A stretch of 60,015 nucleotides of DNA from Geminicoccaceae bacterium. GTDB lineage: Bacteria > Pseudomonadota > Alphaproteobacteria > Geminicoccales > Geminicoccaceae. Below the pieces are notes generated by a model. The model saw nothing but the letters and a program-made list of their open reading frames with translations. It was not told the DNA's origin and searched no databases. The stretch covers positions 1 to 60,015 of the forward strand of contig JANQNY010000061.1 in NCBI GenBank assembly GCA_028279345.1, in the 5' to 3' direction. Shown one piece after another: positions 1 to 9,730 of this stretch. The position numbers and the translations under genes were made by a program. Position 1 is the first letter of the stretch; each line of letters begins with the position of its first letter.

Positions 1-390
1 GCTCGCGCGGTAGGTGCGCTCGTCGGCGAGACGGATGAGCGCTTCAGACGCGTCGGCGACGACGTGGTAGTTGGTGACGACGTGGCCCAGATCGTCCCAG
101 ACGAAGCCCGAGCCCGTGCCGCGCGGCACGTCGAGCGCGTGGCGGCTCCAGGGATCGACCACCCGCTCGGTCGTCGAGATGTAGACGACACTGACGCGCG
201 CCGCCTCGAACAGCGCAATCGTCGCCTGCTCGTCGGCGGCCAAGTCACCGCGCGCGGCCACCACCCGCGGCTCCGCCTGCACGCCCAACAGCCGCGCCTG
301 GAAGAGCGGAAAGCTCTGCCAGGCCAGCACGACCAACAGCGCGGCCGCCGTGACGAACGCGACGATCGAAAGGAACCGGTCGGATTGCAT
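1..390 (-). CDS. HtrA/DegP-like trypsin-type serine protease, 5' part only
   Basis: The first 130 codons of a minus-strand gene that runs off the left edge of the window. An uncleaved-looking N-terminal hydrophobic segment (about residues 8-24) should anchor it in the inner membrane with the protease in the periplasm. After a linker comes a trypsin-fold start: the motif RGTGSGFVWDD (residues 90-100) followed by HVVTNYHVVADA, whose His109 is the expected catalytic histidine of the HtrA family. The catalytic Asp and Ser and any PDZ domain lie outside the window. The ATG at 390 is the first in-frame start after a stop codon just upstream, with a weak AGGG ribosome site. Family assignment is firm; periplasmic protein quality control is the family role. 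Confidence 0.82.
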   Translation of the reverse strand, partial: MQSDRFLSIVAFVTAAALLVVLAWQSFPLFQARLLGVQAEPRVVAARGDLAADEQATIALFEAARVSVVYISTTERVVDPWSRHALDVPRGTGSGFVWDDLGHVVTNYHVVADASEALIRLADERTYRAS

Positions 391-769
391 GCGCAGCCCT
401 GGAATTGCCCAAGGCGCAACCTACGCCATGACGGAAGCGCAGCGTAGACGCTCCGTATCAGGGGTTCGTTGCAGTGACGCCTATGGCTACCATCGGCCGA
501 TGAAGCCCTTATCGGCCCTCAAGAACCAGCTCGGCCACGGGCCGAGCCCCGTCGTTGAGCCGTCCGACCGTAACCTCGGTTTTCCGGGTCTTTTCGCTCA
601 CGTCGCCGCCCGGTCAGGAGCGTCTTTTCTCCGCGAGAGCGATCCCTTTTCTCGATTTTCTCATTGACGTGCGGCGAAGCCGTGCCGTGCATGTGGCGCG
701 GGTGTTCGCGTGCGGGGTCGCGCGGCATGATCGGCCGTCGCTCCTTCGATCGGGACGAAGAGGACGGAC
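391..769. other. Divergent intergenic region between the protease and nat genes
   Basis: A 379-base gap that separates divergently transcribed genes, so it should hold both promoters. It contains a perfect 12-base palindrome, CATCGGCCGATG, at 491-502, which could be an operator. A GAAGAGG ribosome-binding sequence sits just before the plus-strand start at 770. ORFs across this stretch on both strands show no recognisable protein. Confidence 0.4.
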
Positions 770-1600
770 ATGCTTGGCGACGAACGCCTCGACCTCGACG
801 CCTATTTCTCGCGCGTTGCCTACGAAGGGCCGACGACGCCGCGCCTCGACACGCTGGCCGCTCTCGTCCTGGCGCACACCTCCGCGATCCCATTCAGCAA
901 CCTTGAAATCCTGCTCGGGCAGCCCGTCCTACTCGATTTGGCCTCGGTGCAGCGGAAGCTCGTGGCCGAGCGCGGCGGCGGTTATTGCTTCGAGCAGAAC
1001 GGGCTCCTGTTCCGCGTGCTCTGCGCGCTTGGCTTCGAGGTCACTGCGATGGGTGGCCGCGTGCGCTTAAAGAGCCCCCAGGACGTCGTTCCGCAGCGCA
1101 CGCACATGGTGCTGCGTGTGGCGATGGGCGGCCATGACTGGCTCGTCGATGCAGGCCTCGGCGGTCTGACGCCGACAGCACCGCTGCGCATGGATGCGGG
1201 CGTGGAGCAGGCGACGCCGCATGAGCGCCGGCGCCTGGTCGGTGGGCCATTCCGGTGGGTCCACCAGGTCCTCGTCGGCGCGGATTGGGTCGACGCCTAC
1301 GACTTCACCACCGAGACCCTGCACCCGATCGACCAGGAACTCGCCAACTGGTGGACCAGTGGCCACCCCGACTCCTCGTTCCGCAAGCGGCTCGTCGTCG
1401 CAAAGGCGGAAGCCGATGGCGGGCGGGTGACCATGGACAACAACATGTTCCGCAGGCGCGTGCTTGACGTCGTCGTCGAGCAGGAGGAGATCGCCTCGCC
1501 GGCAAGCCGGCTCGCCATCCTCGAGACCCAGTTTGGCTTGTGCTACCCGCCCGAGACCCGCTGGTCTTGGGACGCCATCGGCTCAACGCGGACATCTTGA
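770..1600 (+). CDS. nat: Arylamine N-acetyltransferase
   Basis: Cytosolic enzyme that moves an acetyl group from acetyl-CoA to arylamines, hydrazines or related amines. The 276-residue length is normal for bacterial NATs. The catalytic triad is visible: Cys73 in ERGGGYCFEQN, His112 in QRTHMVLRV and Asp127 in WLVDAGLGG. The N-terminal helical part contains IPFSNLEILLG, also typical. The ATG at 770 follows a GAAGAGG ribosome site and the first Met gives the usual short N-terminus. It stands alone between a divergent protease and the convergent urease operon, so context adds nothing about its natural substrate. Family call is secure, substrate unknown. Confidence 0.93.
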   Translation: MLGDERLDLDAYFSRVAYEGPTTPRLDTLAALVLAHTSAIPFSNLEILLGQPVLLDLASVQRKLVAERGGGYCFEQNGLLFRVLCALGFEVTAMGGRVRLKSPQDVVPQRTHMVLRVAMGGHDWLVDAGLGGLTPTAPLRMDAGVEQATPHERRRLVGGPFRWVHQVLVGADWVDAYDFTTETLHPIDQELANWWTSGHPDSSFRKRLVVAKAEADGGRVTMDNNMFRRRVLDVVVEQEEIASPASRLAILETQFGLCYPPETRWSWDAIGSTRTS

Positions 1601-1935
1601 GCCGCAGCAGGGACCTGGCCAACGGATCGATCAGCGGACCGCCTTGGGTTCGATTGAAGGGGCGCTGAAGCGCTCGATCCAATCCGCAATTGCACCAAGC
1701 GAAGGAGAGCAAAATAGGTGTCCAAAGAGGATCTCATTGCTCGATGGGTGGGCCCCCGCTCCGGCGGTGCCGCGTTTCGGGCGAGAATGGAACAGCTGAG
1801 CACGGCACCCCTATTTTGAAACCCCTTTCGACCTCTCTCCGCCGAGCAGCGGGCGTAAGCGGCACCCATCTCGATTTCCGTTCCCCGTCCAAAGCCGCTC
1901 TGTCCAAGTTCGTCGTCGCACGGCAGTGACGCACT
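1601..1935. other. Convergent intergenic region between nat and ureG
   Basis: 335 bases with no credible gene. It holds an imperfect inverted repeat: GCAAAATAGGTG near 1708-1719 and its approximate complement CACCCCTATTTTG near 1806-1818, about 90 bases apart. The spacing is long for a terminator; it might be a remnant of a small mobile element, but nothing else supports that. No clear terminator hairpin with a T-run was found. Confidence 0.3.
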
Positions 1936-2553
1936 TCAAGCCTGAAGGCCGCCACGGTCTTGGATGAACGCTGCAACCCCTTCCACCCCGTCGCCGGCGC
2001 GGACATTCGTAAACACGAACGGCCGGTCGCCGCGCATCTTCTTGGCGTCGCGGTCCATGACCTCCAACGAGGCGCCGACGAGGGGGGCGAGGTCGATCTT
2101 GTTGATCACCAGGAGGTCCGAGCGGGTGATGCCGGGGCCGCCCTTTCTGGGGATCTTGTCGCCCGCCGCGACGTCGATGACGTAGATGGTGAGGTCGGCC
2201 AGTTCCGGACTGAAGGTGGCCGACAGGTTGTCGCCACCGCTCTCGACGAGAACCAGGTCGAGCTTGGGGAAGTCGCGGCGCAGCTCGGCCACGGCCTGGA
2301 GGTTGATCGAGGCGTCCTCGCGAATCGCCGTGTGCGGGCAGCCGCCGGTCTCGACACCGCGGATGCGCTCGGGCGCGAGGGCACCGGAGCGGGTGAGGAA
2401 CTGGGCGTCTTCTTGCGTGTAGATGTCGTTGGTGACGACCGCGATCTCGAAACGGTCCCGAAGCCGCTTGCAGAGCGCGTCGGTGAGGGCCGTCTTGCCC
2501 GAGCCGACCGGGCCACCGATGCCGACACGCAGAGGTCCGTGCGGAGAGGTCAT
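1936..2553 (-). CDS. ureG: Urease accessory GTPase UreG
   Basis: SIMIBI-class GTPase that, with UreF, UreD(H) and UreE, delivers Ni2+ and couples GTP hydrolysis to maturation of the urease active site. The P-loop GGPVGSGKT is at residues 13-21 and the nickel/zinc-binding CPH motif at residues 72-74 ([12 protein letters not shown]). The 205-residue length is standard. Its ATG overlaps the ureF stop by four bases (ATGA), indicating translational coupling at the end of the operon. It is the last gene of the urease cluster. Confidence 0.97.
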   Translation of the reverse strand: MTSPHGPLRVGIGGPVGSGKTALTDALCKRLRDRFEIAVVTNDIYTQEDAQFLTRSGALAPERIRGVETGGCPHTAIREDASINLQAVAELRRDFPKLDLVLVESGGDNLSATFSPELADLTIYVIDVAAGDKIPRKGGPGITRSDLLVINKIDLAPLVGASLEVMDRDAKKMRGDRPFVFTNVRAGDGVEGVAAFIQDRGGLQA

Positions 2554-3233
2554 GAGCGAAAGAGCCTCGTGTACTGGGTTTCATGGCGCATCGAGCAGAG
2601 CTCGGCGGCCCAAGCGCACCCGCCCAGGTCGTCGAGCGTCCCCTCCTCGGCCTCAGCGGCGACCGCGGCGACCGCCGGCTCCAAGGCCGCGAGCGCCTTC
2701 TGGCCGTCACTCTGGCCGAGCGGCACGAGCCGAATGCCGGCGGAGACGAGGTTCGCGGCGAACGCATGCAGATAGGCGTGGAGCGTCGCCCTTAGCGCTA
2801 CGCCATGACACGCGGCGGCGACGCCGACGGCTACCGGATAGGCGAGCCCCACCTCGTCGCCCGCGAGCCGCTCGATGCCGGGTGCCGGCCATGAGCGCCT
2901 GACCGCGTCGCGAAAGGCCGCCCCCTGCTGCAGGCTTTCGAGCCGCAGCTCCGAGGTGGCGTGGCAAGCCGCAGCGAGCATGCGGACCTCCTCGAGGCGC
3001 GCGCCATCCTCGGCGCAGGTCGCCTGCCAGGCAGCGGTCAGAAAGAGCGCGTCATTGCGGGCACTGCCGTGGCGCAGCAGTGCGTCGATCCAGGAGACGA
3101 GGGCCTTGCGGTCACCGACCAGACCGTCCTCGACCGCCGTCTCGAGGCCGTGGCTGTAGGTGTAGGCGCCCACCGGAAAGCTCGGCGACAGCCAGGTCAT
3201 GAGCCGGAAGAGCGCACGCTCAGCCATCGGCAT
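2550..3233 (-). CDS. ureF: Urease accessory protein UreF
   Basis: All-helical urease maturation factor that acts in the UreD-UreF-UreG complex on apo-urease. The hallmark [25 protein letters not shown] N-terminus is present soon after the start, and the length (about 227 residues) fits. The open frame extends further upstream, but that part lies inside ureE in another frame and is not UreF-like; the ATGs at 3233 and 3227 are the sensible starts, overlapping the ureE stop by 14 or 8 bases. The last codons overlap ureG in an ATGA junction. Confidence 0.95.
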   Translation of the reverse strand: MPMAERALFRLMTWLSPSFPVGAYTYSHGLETAVEDGLVGDRKALVSWIDALLRHGSARNDALFLTAAWQATCAEDGARLEEVRMLAAACHATSELRLESLQQGAAFRDAVRRSWPAPGIERLAGDEVGLAYPVAVGVAAACHGVALRATLHAYLHAFAANLVSAGIRLVPLGQSDGQKALAALEPAVAAVAAEAEEGTLDDLGGCAWAAELCSMRHETQYTRLFRS

Positions 3234-3687
3234 GGGCGTGCCTGTGGGTGTGGTGATGGCCATACGCCCCGGGCTCCGGGTCGAACGGCGCTTCCAGGTG
3301 ACGAACCTCCGCACCCAGGCCCCGGAGCATGGCCTCAATGACATGGTCGCGCCTGAGCCGCGCTGTCGTACCCACGAATTGGACGGGCTGGTGGCGATTG
3401 CCCAGGTGCCAGGCGACCCGGAGCCGCACCGGCTCGTCGGCGGCCGTGACCTCCATCAGCGCTTCGGGCTCGGCCTCGATCAGCACGATCCGGCCACCCT
3501 CCAGCACGAGCCCGTCGCCATCGCTGAGCGCTGGCACTTCGGCGAGGTCGATCAGCACGTCGTCGCCGTCGAGCCGACGCACGACGTGGCGGCGCTTGCG
3601 CCTGGCCTCCAGGTCGAGACGCACGCGGCCGACGACGCGTGTGGGGTCGACCGCGCTCTGATCGATGACTCTCTGGGCCCGCTCCAC
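3220..3687 (-). CDS. ureE: Urease accessory nickel chaperone UreE
   Basis: Metallochaperone that carries Ni2+ to the urease maturation complex. The 155-residue protein has the N-terminal peptide-binding region and the conserved VAWHLGNRHQPVQF segment with the interface histidine, followed by a C-terminal histidine-rich tail ([13 protein letters not shown]) that binds extra nickel. It starts two bases after the ureC stop and overlaps ureF, fitting a single polycistronic unit. Confidence 0.96.
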   Translation of the reverse strand: MERAQRVIDQSAVDPTRVVGRVRLDLEARRKRRHVVRRLDGDDVLIDLAEVPALSDGDGLVLEGGRIVLIEAEPEALMEVTAADEPVRLRVAWHLGNRHQPVQFVGTTARLRRDHVIEAMLRGLGAEVRHLEAPFDPEPGAYGHHHTHRHAHADG

Positions 3688-3689
3688 GA

Positions 3690-5402
3690 TCAGAACAGGA
3701 AGTAGCGCTGCGCCATGGGCAGCTCGGTCGCGGGATCGCAGGTGAGCACTTGGCCGTCGGCCTGGACGATGTAGGTCTCAGGGTCGACCTCGATCGCGGG
3801 CGTGGCGTCGTTCATCACCATCGACGCCTTCGAGATGCCGCCGCGCGTGTTGTCGACCGGCAGGAGCGCGCGTTCGAGGCCCAGCTCCCTGCCGATGTCC
3901 CGAGCGAGCGCCGCCTTCGAGACGAAGGTCACCGCCGAATGGGTCAGCGCCTTGCCGAACGCGCCGAACATCGGGCGGTAGTGCACCGGCTGCGGGGTGG
4001 GGATCGAGGCGTTGGGATCGCCCATCGGGGCCACGGCGATCGTGCCGAGCTTGAGCACCAGGTCCGGCTTCACACCGAAGAACGCCGGATGCCAGAGCAC
4101 GAGATCCGCGAGCTTACCCACCTCGACCGAGCCGATGTGGTTGCTCATGCCGTGGGTGATCGCTGGGTTGATGGTGTACTTGGCGATGTAGCGCTTGATG
4201 CGGACATTGTCGTTCTCACCCATCTCCTCGGGCAGGCGGCCCCGCTGGCGCTTCATCTTGTCGGCGGTCTGCCAGGTACGGATGAGGACCTCGCCGACCC
4301 GGCCCATCGCCTGGCTGTCCGACGCGATGACAGAGAACGCGCCCAAATCGTGGAGGATGTCCTCCGCGGCGATCGTCTCCTTGCGGATCCGGCTCTCGGC
4401 GAAGGCCACGTCCTCGGGGATGTTCGGGTCCAAATGGTGGCAGACCATGAGCATGTCCAAATGCTCGGCCACCGTGTTGACGGTGTAGGGCCGCGTGGGG
4501 TTGGTCGACGACGGGATGACGTTCGCCTCGCCGCAAACCTTGATGATGTCGGGGGCATGCCCGCCGCCCGCGCCCTCGGTGTGGAAGGCATGGATCGTCC
4601 GGCCCTTGATGGCGTTGATCGTCGTCTCGACGAAGCCCGATTCGTTGAGCGTGTCCGTGTGGATCATCACCTGCACGTCGAGGTCGTCAGCGACCGACAG
4701 GCAGCAGTCGATCGTTGCGGGCGTCGTCCCCCAGTCCTCATGCAGCTTGAGCGCGCAGGCGCCCGACTCGACCTGCTCGACCAGGCCCGCGGGCGTGGCG
4801 CTGTTGCCCTTGCCGGAGAAGGCGAGGTTCATCGGGAAGCCTTCGGCCGCCTGCAGCATGCGGCCGATGTGCCACGGGCCGGGCGTGCAGGTGGTGGCGT
4901 TGGTGCCCGTGGCGGGGCCCGTGCCGCCGCCGAGCATGGTGGTGACGCCCGAACAGAGCGCTTCCTCGATCTGCTGCGGGCAGATGAAGTGGATGTGCGC
5001 GTCAAAGCCGCCGGCGGTGAGGATCTTGCCCTCACCGGCGATCGCCTCGGTGCCTGGACCCTTGAAGATCGAGACGTCGGGTTGCGTGTGCGGATTGCCG
5101 GCCTTGCCGATGCCGGCAATGCGGCCGTCCTTGATACCGACATCGGCCTTGTAGATGCCGGTATGGTCGACGATCAGCGCGTTGGTGATAACGGTATCGA
5201 CGGCACCTTCGGCGCGCGTTGCCTGCCCCTGGCCCATGCCGTCGCGCAGCACCTTGCCGCCGCCGAACTTCACCTCCTCGCCGTAGGTGGTGTGGTCGGC
5301 CTCGACCTCTAAGAACAGCTCGGTATCGGCGAGCCGCACCCGATCGCCGGTGGTGGGCCCATACATGTCGGCGTAGGCCGCGCGGCTGATCCTGTAGGGC
5401 AT
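3690..5402 (-). CDS. ureC: Urease subunit alpha (catalytic)
   Basis: Catalytic subunit of urease, hydrolysing urea to ammonia and carbamate in the cytoplasm. The 570-residue length matches family members. Visible active-site elements are His136 and His138 in [14 protein letters not shown], the carbamylated Lys219 in [11 protein letters not shown], the [12 protein letters not shown] segment, the mobile flap with Cys321-His322 in [11 protein letters not shown], and the metal-binding aspartate in [11 protein letters not shown]. All expected nickel ligands appear intact, so the enzyme should be functional. A ribosome site lies in the 24-base gap after ureB. Confidence 0.98.
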   Translation of the reverse strand: MPYRISRAAYADMYGPTTGDRVRLADTELFLEVEADHTTYGEEVKFGGGKVLRDGMGQGQATRAEGAVDTVITNALIVDHTGIYKADVGIKDGRIAGIGKAGNPHTQPDVSIFKGPGTEAIAGEGKILTAGGFDAHIHFICPQQIEEALCSGVTTMLGGGTGPATGTNATTCTPGPWHIGRMLQAAEGFPMNLAFSGKGNSATPAGLVEQVESGACALKLHEDWGTTPATIDCCLSVADDLDVQVMIHTDTLNESGFVETTINAIKGRTIHAFHTEGAGGGHAPDIIKVCGEANVIPSSTNPTRPYTVNTVAEHLDMLMVCHHLDPNIPEDVAFAESRIRKETIAAEDILHDLGAFSVIASDSQAMGRVGEVLIRTWQTADKMKRQRGRLPEEMGENDNVRIKRYIAKYTINPAITHGMSNHIGSVEVGKLADLVLWHPAFFGVKPDLVLKLGTIAVAPMGDPNASIPTPQPVHYRPMFGAFGKALTHSAVTFVSKAALARDIGRELGLERALLPVDNTRGGISKASMVMNDATPAIEVDPETYIVQADGQVLTCDPATELPMAQRYFLF

Positions 5403-5426
5403 CTTGGCCTCCCTCCCCGCGGGCGC

Positions 5427-5735
5427 TCAGTCGAGCGCACCCATCACCTTCTGATGAAATCCGAACACCTTCCGCTCGCCGCGGAACGGCACCAGCGTCA
5501 CCTCGCGCGTCTGGCCGGGCTCGAAGCGCACCGCGGTGCCGGCCGGGATATCGAGCCGCATGCCATGCGCCTTGGACCGGTCGAAGGCGAGCGCGTGGTT
5601 GGTCTCGGAGAAATGGTAGTGCGAGCCGACCTGCACCGGCCGGTCGCCGGTGTTCGCGACCTCGAGCGTCACCGCCGGCTGGCCCTCGTTGAGCTCGATG
5701 TCGCCCGCGGCCACGATCACTTCGCCTGGGATCAT
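5427..5735 (-). CDS. ureB: Urease subunit beta
   Basis: Small structural subunit of the urease (alpha-beta-gamma)3 complex, 102 residues. The start [16 protein letters not shown] and the [17 protein letters not shown] and [19 protein letters not shown] motifs are diagnostic. The open frame is longer, but the ATG at 5735 is preceded by a strong GAGGAGGA ribosome site and gives the canonical N-terminus. It lies 13 bases after the stop of the inserted membrane-protein gene, and 24 bases before ureC. Confidence 0.97.
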   Translation of the reverse strand: MIPGEVIVAAGDIELNEGQPAVTLEVANTGDRPVQVGSHYHFSETNHALAFDRSKAHGMRLDIPAGTAVRFEPGQTREVTLVPFRGERKVFGFHQKVMGALD

Positions 5736-5748
5736 TGCGCTTTCCTCC

Positions 5749-6186
5749 TCAGCCCGTGCCGACCCGGTAGAAGCCATGACAGGCCTGCTCGACGCCGCCG
5801 CCCGGGCAGAAGACCTCGACAACGCTGTTCGAGACGAGACCCAAGCACGGCGGCCAGAAGGCGGCGGCCGTCGCTGCCGCGGCCATCCAGCGCTGGCGCG
5901 CAGTCTCCAACAGCGGTCTCAAGGAGCGGCTCAAGACGACGAGCACCAACACGAGCGCCACGAGCGACGCCAGCGGCTGCACAACGGCCGCGGCGAACAC
6001 CAGCACCGGGCCGACACACGCGCACAACGCCGCCGGCAGGGCCGCCCTCGGCAACGCGAGCGCGGTCAGCACGACCAGCGCTGCAAGCGTCGAGAGCGTC
6101 GCCTTGAGATCGAACAGCAACGCAAGATTGAGGCCGGCGACGACCCAGGCGACCGCGGCCAAGGCGAGCCACGCGCGCTCAACCAT
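5749..6186 (-). CDS. Small membrane protein of unknown function within the urease operon
   Basis: About 145 residues, rich in Ala, Val and Leu, with four likely transmembrane helices in the first 105 residues and a further hydrophobic stretch around [14 protein letters not shown], ending in a soluble tail with two cysteines. The ATG at 6186 overlaps the stop of the preceding acetyltransferase gene (ATGGTTGA), which favours it over the longer frame starting at 6270. I do not recognise the family. Position between ureA and ureB suggests a role tied to urea or nickel use, but no transporter signature is visible; this is inference from context only. Confidence 0.6.
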   Translation of the reverse strand: MVERAWLALAAVAWVVAGLNLALLFDLKATLSTLAALVVLTALALPRAALPAALCACVGPVLVFAAAVVQPLASLVALVLVLVVLSRSLRPLLETARQRWMAAAATAAAFWPPCLGLVSNSVVEVFCPGGGVEQACHGFYRVGTG

Positions 6187-6727
6187 CGCCAGTACGCCTG
6201 AGGTCGCGCCAAAAAAGACGTGTTCCCCAAAGCATGCCGTCAGGCCGCCTGGCGTAGTCGGGAACGACACCCGCCGACTGCCAGCCGAGCCGGTCGTAGA
6301 AGGTGACGGCGCCAGAGCCCTCGTCGGTGTCGAGGATCAGCAGAAAGCGACCAAGGGCTCGTGCCCGATCCTCGAGTGCCCCCATCAACAGGCCACCGAT
6401 GCCCAGGCGTCGCGCCCCACCGGCGACCACGAGCTTCTGCACTTCGCCCCGATGTCGCGCGTTCTCCTTCAGGGCGAGTTCCAGGTGCACCACGCCGATC
6501 ACGTCGCCCGCCCGCTCCGCAACCCAGACATGGCGTGAGCCCGCGCGCACCTCGGCGACGCACCCATCGAACCACGCCTCGGACCCGGTGCCGTCGAGCG
6601 GCCGGAGAAAACCGAGCGACACGTTCCCCTCGACCGCCTCGCCGAGCAACGCCAGCACGCCGTCGCGGCGAGCGGCCAGCCGCTCTGCGTCGACCTCGCG
6701 GATGGCGACCTCATCGGATGGGGTCAT
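6179..6727 (-). CDS. GNAT-family N-acetyltransferase within the urease operon
   Basis: 182 residues with a recognisable GNAT fold: the acetyl-CoA pyrophosphate loop is [20 protein letters not shown] (a variant of Q/RxxGxG/A), followed by the beta5-alpha4 segment [21 protein letters not shown], where FYxxLGW is the classic GNAT C-terminal motif. It starts inside the end of ureA (17-base overlap) and overlaps the following membrane-protein gene, so it is translated with the urease genes. Substrate unknown. Acetyltransferases between urease genes have been reported in rhizobial-type clusters, so this is a lineage feature rather than a stray insertion. Confidence 0.85.
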   Translation of the reverse strand: MTPSDEVAIREVDAERLAARRDGVLALLGEAVEGNVSLGFLRPLDGTGSEAWFDGCVAEVRAGSRHVWVAERAGDVIGVVHLELALKENARHRGEVQKLVVAGGARRLGIGGLLMGALEDRARALGRFLLILDTDEGSGAVTFYDRLGWQSAGVVPDYARRPDGMLWGTRLFWRDLRRTGDG

Positions 6728-7013
6728 GCACGGTCACGAGCTTGGTGCCGTCGGGGAAGGTCGCCTCGACCTGTACCTCGTGCACGATCTCGGCGACGCC
6801 TTCCATCACCTGGCCGCGGCATATGACCTGGGCGCCCGCCGCCATCAGCTCAGCGACCCCGGTCCCGTCGCGCGCACCCTCGACGACGAAGTCGGTGATC
6901 AGCGCGATCGCCTCCGGCACGTTGAGCTTGACGCCACGCGCGAGGCGCTTACGCGCGACCTCGGCCGCCATCGCCACCAACAGCTTATCCTTCTCGCGCG
7001 GTGTCAGCTGCAT
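6711..7013 (-). CDS. ureA: Urease subunit gamma
   Basis: 100-residue structural subunit of urease. The sequence [20 protein letters not shown] and the segments [36 protein letters not shown] C-terminus ending in VHDPIR are diagnostic and of canonical length. It is the second gene of the operon, 34 bases after ureD, and its 3' end overlaps the acetyltransferase start. The ureA and ureB genes are separate, as usual outside Helicobacter. Confidence 0.97.
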   Translation of the reverse strand: MQLTPREKDKLLVAMAAEVARKRLARGVKLNVPEAIALITDFVVEGARDGTGVAELMAAGAQVICRGQVMEGVAEIVHEVQVEATFPDGTKLVTVHDPIR

Positions 7014-7047
7014 CCTCGTCCCCGTCCACTCGCTCGCGCCCGCCGGA

Positions 7048-7914
7048 TCACCCGTGCCAGAGCCGCGGCAGCCTTGCGGGCAAGCCCCTGAGCTCCGCCC
7101 GCGCGCCGCTCAGCACATGCACCAGCGCGCGGCGCAAGGCCAGCGGCTCGGCGTGCCGGAACCGCGCCACCAGCACGGGCGACAGGCACGTGACCGCCGA
7201 CGGCACGCCCGCCTCGTCGACGAGCCTGCGCAGGGCGGCAAGGCGGTCGGCGGCGTCCGCGCCCACATAGAGCAGTGTCGCTATCGCCCGGGCGCCCGCC
7301 CCGAGCGCCGGATGATCCAATCGGTGGGAGACGGGTGGCGCCAGGCGGGTCGCATCCAACCAGACCACCTTGCCGTCCACCCGGACCTCGATGCGGTCGC
7401 GCAGGTCCAGATCGTCGACGCTTTCCCCCATCGCAAGGCGTCCGAACACGAGCGGTTCGACGGCGAGTAGCCTCGCCGTCGGCGCCACGTCGACGACGAG
7501 CCGGCGGTCTAGGGCAGCACCTTCGAACAGAATGGTCTCCTGCGGCAGCCACTCCGCCCAGGCGTCGTCGCCGAGATCTAGACCCGTCGTGATCCGTACG
7601 TCGTCGCCGATCGCGCGGTAGATGCGCTCGGCCGCCTGGGTAGTGGCGCCCGCGGCCGTTCGTGGCTTCCAGAGCAGGCGATAGTCCATCGTGTCGCCAC
7701 CGGTGAGGCCACCGCCGACATTGATCAGCGCCGCGTCCGGCAGACCTCGGCCGTGATCGCGGGGCAGGCGGACCTTGGCGGCCCCCTCCTCGAAAACCCG
7801 ATCGGCCGTCGTGGCCTCACCGCGGCGCTTCCAGACAACCTCGACGCGGCCGGAGCTGCGTTGCAGCGCCGGCGGCGCGTGCCGCGGGTCGGGAGGTGCC
7901 AGCATGCTGTCCAT
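7048..7914 (-). CDS. ureD: Urease accessory protein UreD (UreH)
   Basis: Scaffold protein that binds apo-urease and recruits UreF and UreG for nickel insertion. It contains the expected motifs: [20 protein letters not shown] near the N-terminal third, [10 protein letters not shown], and [13 protein letters not shown]. From the ATG at 7914 it is about 288 residues, normal for the family; an upstream in-frame Met at 7998 would add an unlikely basic leader, and a second candidate lies at 7905. It heads the operon, so the urease promoter should lie in roughly 7915-8030. Confidence 0.94.
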   Translation of the reverse strand: MDSMLAPPDPRHAPPALQRSSGRVEVVWKRRGEATTADRVFEEGAAKVRLPRDHGRGLPDAALINVGGGLTGGDTMDYRLLWKPRTAAGATTQAAERIYRAIGDDVRITTGLDLGDDAWAEWLPQETILFEGAALDRRLVVDVAPTARLLAVEPLVFGRLAMGESVDDLDLRDRIEVRVDGKVVWLDATRLAPPVSHRLDHPALGAGARAIATLLYVGADAADRLAALRRLVDEAGVPSAVTCLSPVLVARFRHAEPLALRRALVHVLSGARAELRGLPARLPRLWHG

Positions 7915-8033
7915 GTCGTTGAGAGGATTGCTCGCGTCGGTCGATAGGCCGCTTCGGCCTAACTTCAGCAACCGGCGTGCCAACCGCCAACCGCCCACGA
8001 AGCGGCTGACAGCGCGCAGTCCGTGCCCAAGGC

Positions 8034-9722
8034 CTAGGCAGGTTCTGCCGTAGGTTGCAGCACCGTGCGCGCGTCCGGATAGATATGCGCTGGAAGTCGC
8101 TCACCCCTGCCGCGCAGCATGGTGTCGGTGTCCGGCGCCCGCTCAATGCCCGCGCGCCGCAGCAGCACGTCGCTCACCGCGAGCTGCGCATCCGCCTGTT
8201 TGGCGAGCGTCTCGAGCCGGCTCGCCACGTTGACGGTGTCGCCGATGGCCGTGAGCTGGCGCGCTGCGCCGTGGCCCATCACGCCGACCACGGCGGGCCC
8301 GAGATGGAGGCCGATCGCCAGCCGAAGCGGCGTGTCGAGCTCGCCCGCGAGATCGTCGTTGAGCCGCTCCAGCGCTTCACTCATGGAAGCGGCGGCGCGG
8401 AGCGCGTTGTTCGCGACCTCGGGGCCGTCGCCGTCGATGCCGAACAGCGCCATGACGCCGTCGCCCAGCACCTTGTCGACATGGCCACCGGCATCGTCGA
8501 TCGCCTGGCCCATCGCTCGGAAATACTGGTTGAGGATGTAGACCAGATCATAGGGCAGCCGCTTCTCGCTGAGCTGCGTGAAGCCCCGGAGATCGCAGAA
8601 CAGGACGGCGATCTCGCGCTCGCGGCCCAACGACGGGTCGGCCTCGGCGCGGGCGTCGGCAAGCGCCGCCGGTGGCGCCACCAGCGGCAGCACGCTGATC
8701 GGCGATGTGGGCCGGATCTGGCAGGCGAGACGGACCGCCTCCGGGCTGCCCAGCCGTTCGAGCAGACGGCTTTCGGCCGGTGCCGACGGCGGCAAGGCGT
8801 CGAGACCTGCGGTCACCCGCACCCGACAGGTGGAACAGCGTGCCCGGCCGCCGCAGACGGCGGCGTGCGGCACGCCCGCAGCGCGGCTCATCTCGAGCAG
8901 GGTGAGGCCGGCATTGGCGCGCACCGTATGGCCCGAGGGGTAGACGACCTGCACCGTCCGTCGACGCGCGGCGATCGTGCTACCGATCCGTATGGCGATG
9001 GCGACAACCAAACCGCCGAAGACGACGGCAAGGATTTCCGTGCGGCCCTCGGCGATGAGCCGAGCCGCCTCCTCCCGGCTGGGCCAGTTGCCGGCTGCGG
9101 CCCATTGGGCCTGCACCTCCGGGCTAGCCTGCGCGACGTCACGGCCGCCGCCGGCCATGCCGCCGATGGCGAGCGCCGGGAGGAGCAGGGCCACGACCAA
9201 CAGCGCTGGTTGGGTGCGCACGTACCAGCGTCGGATCCGCCACCAATAGTGAAGCCCGATGCAGCCATGTGCCCAGATGGCGATGAGCATGATCGCATAG
9301 ACCAGCGCTTGGTCCGGCCACACGCCGCGCAGCACGAAGGCGTAGTCGGCGTTGGCGCCGACGACTGCCTCCATCCGAGCCGTGGCAGCGATGTGCTGGG
9401 CGAGGATGACGCTGGCGCCGAGACCCAGTCCGAGTTGCAGCCACTGCCATCGCGGCCAGCTCAAGCTCGCCGAGCGCGCGACCACCACGAGCGCTAAGAG
9501 CACGTGGATCACGAGGCTCGCGAGCAGCAACGCTTCGCCCGGCGACGTGTGCCAGATGACGGCCACTTGGCGGTGCGCCGCGCGCATCAGGTCGAACGAG
9601 ACGATGCCTAGGGCATGGTTCGCCAGATGCGTTGTCGTGTAGGCCATCAGCACGAGCCCGGTCCACGCCCGCAAGCGCGCGAGCGGCCGGGCCACCGCCC
9701 ACGCCGCGCCGACCTCGCCCAC
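8034..9722 (-). CDS. Membrane-anchored class III adenylate cyclase with adrenodoxin-type [2Fe-2S] domain
   Basis: 562 residues in three modules. Residues 1-250 hold about six membrane helices with paired histidines (His32, His36, His73, His110, His152, His158) like the diheme-b anchor of succinate dehydrogenase. Residues 256-345 are a ferredoxin domain with Cys290-X5-Cys296-X2-Cys299 and Cys334, the adrenodoxin spacing. Residues 365-560 are a class III cyclase: metal-binding Asp377 in VLFCDLRGFTQLS and Asp421 in KVLGDGVMALFG. A related cyclase, CyaC of Sinorhizobium, has a quinone-responsive diheme anchor, so this enzyme probably couples membrane redox state to cAMP. Its stop precedes no operon partner; the glutathione peroxidase gene ends eight bases upstream of its start. 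Confidence 0.9.
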   Translation of the reverse strand: MGEVGAAWAVARPLARLRAWTGLVLMAYTTTHLANHALGIVSFDLMRAAHRQVAVIWHTSPGEALLLASLVIHVLLALVVVARSASLSWPRWQWLQLGLGLGASVILAQHIAATARMEAVVGANADYAFVLRGVWPDQALVYAIMLIAIWAHGCIGLHYWWRIRRWYVRTQPALLVVALLLPALAIGGMAGGGRDVAQASPEVQAQWAAAGNWPSREEAARLIAEGRTEILAVVFGGLVVAIAIRIGSTIAARRRTVQVVYPSGHTVRANAGLTLLEMSRAAGVPHAAVCGGRARCSTCRVRVTAGLDALPPSAPAESRLLERLGSPEAVRLACQIRPTSPISVLPLVAPPAALADARAEADPSLGREREIAVLFCDLRGFTQLSEKRLPYDLVYILNQYFRAMGQAIDDAGGHVDKVLGDGVMALFGIDGDGPEVANNALRAAASMSEALERLNDDLAGELDTPLRLAIGLHLGPAVVGVMGHGAARQLTAIGDTVNVASRLETLAKQADAQLAVSDVLLRRAGIERAPDTDTMLRGRGERLPAHIYPDARTVLQPTAEPA

Positions 9723-9730
9723 GCCGGTGC

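Noticed and set aside
1708..1818. Imperfect inverted repeat (AAAATAGGTG / CACCCCTATTTT) between nat and ureG
   Set aside because: About 90 bases apart and imperfect, with no transposase or target duplication, so calling it a mobile element is not supported.
3750..5312. A 520-codon plus-strand open frame opposite ureC
   Set aside because: It is the antisense shadow of the urease alpha gene; composition is Arg/Asp/Val-rich with no recognisable domain.
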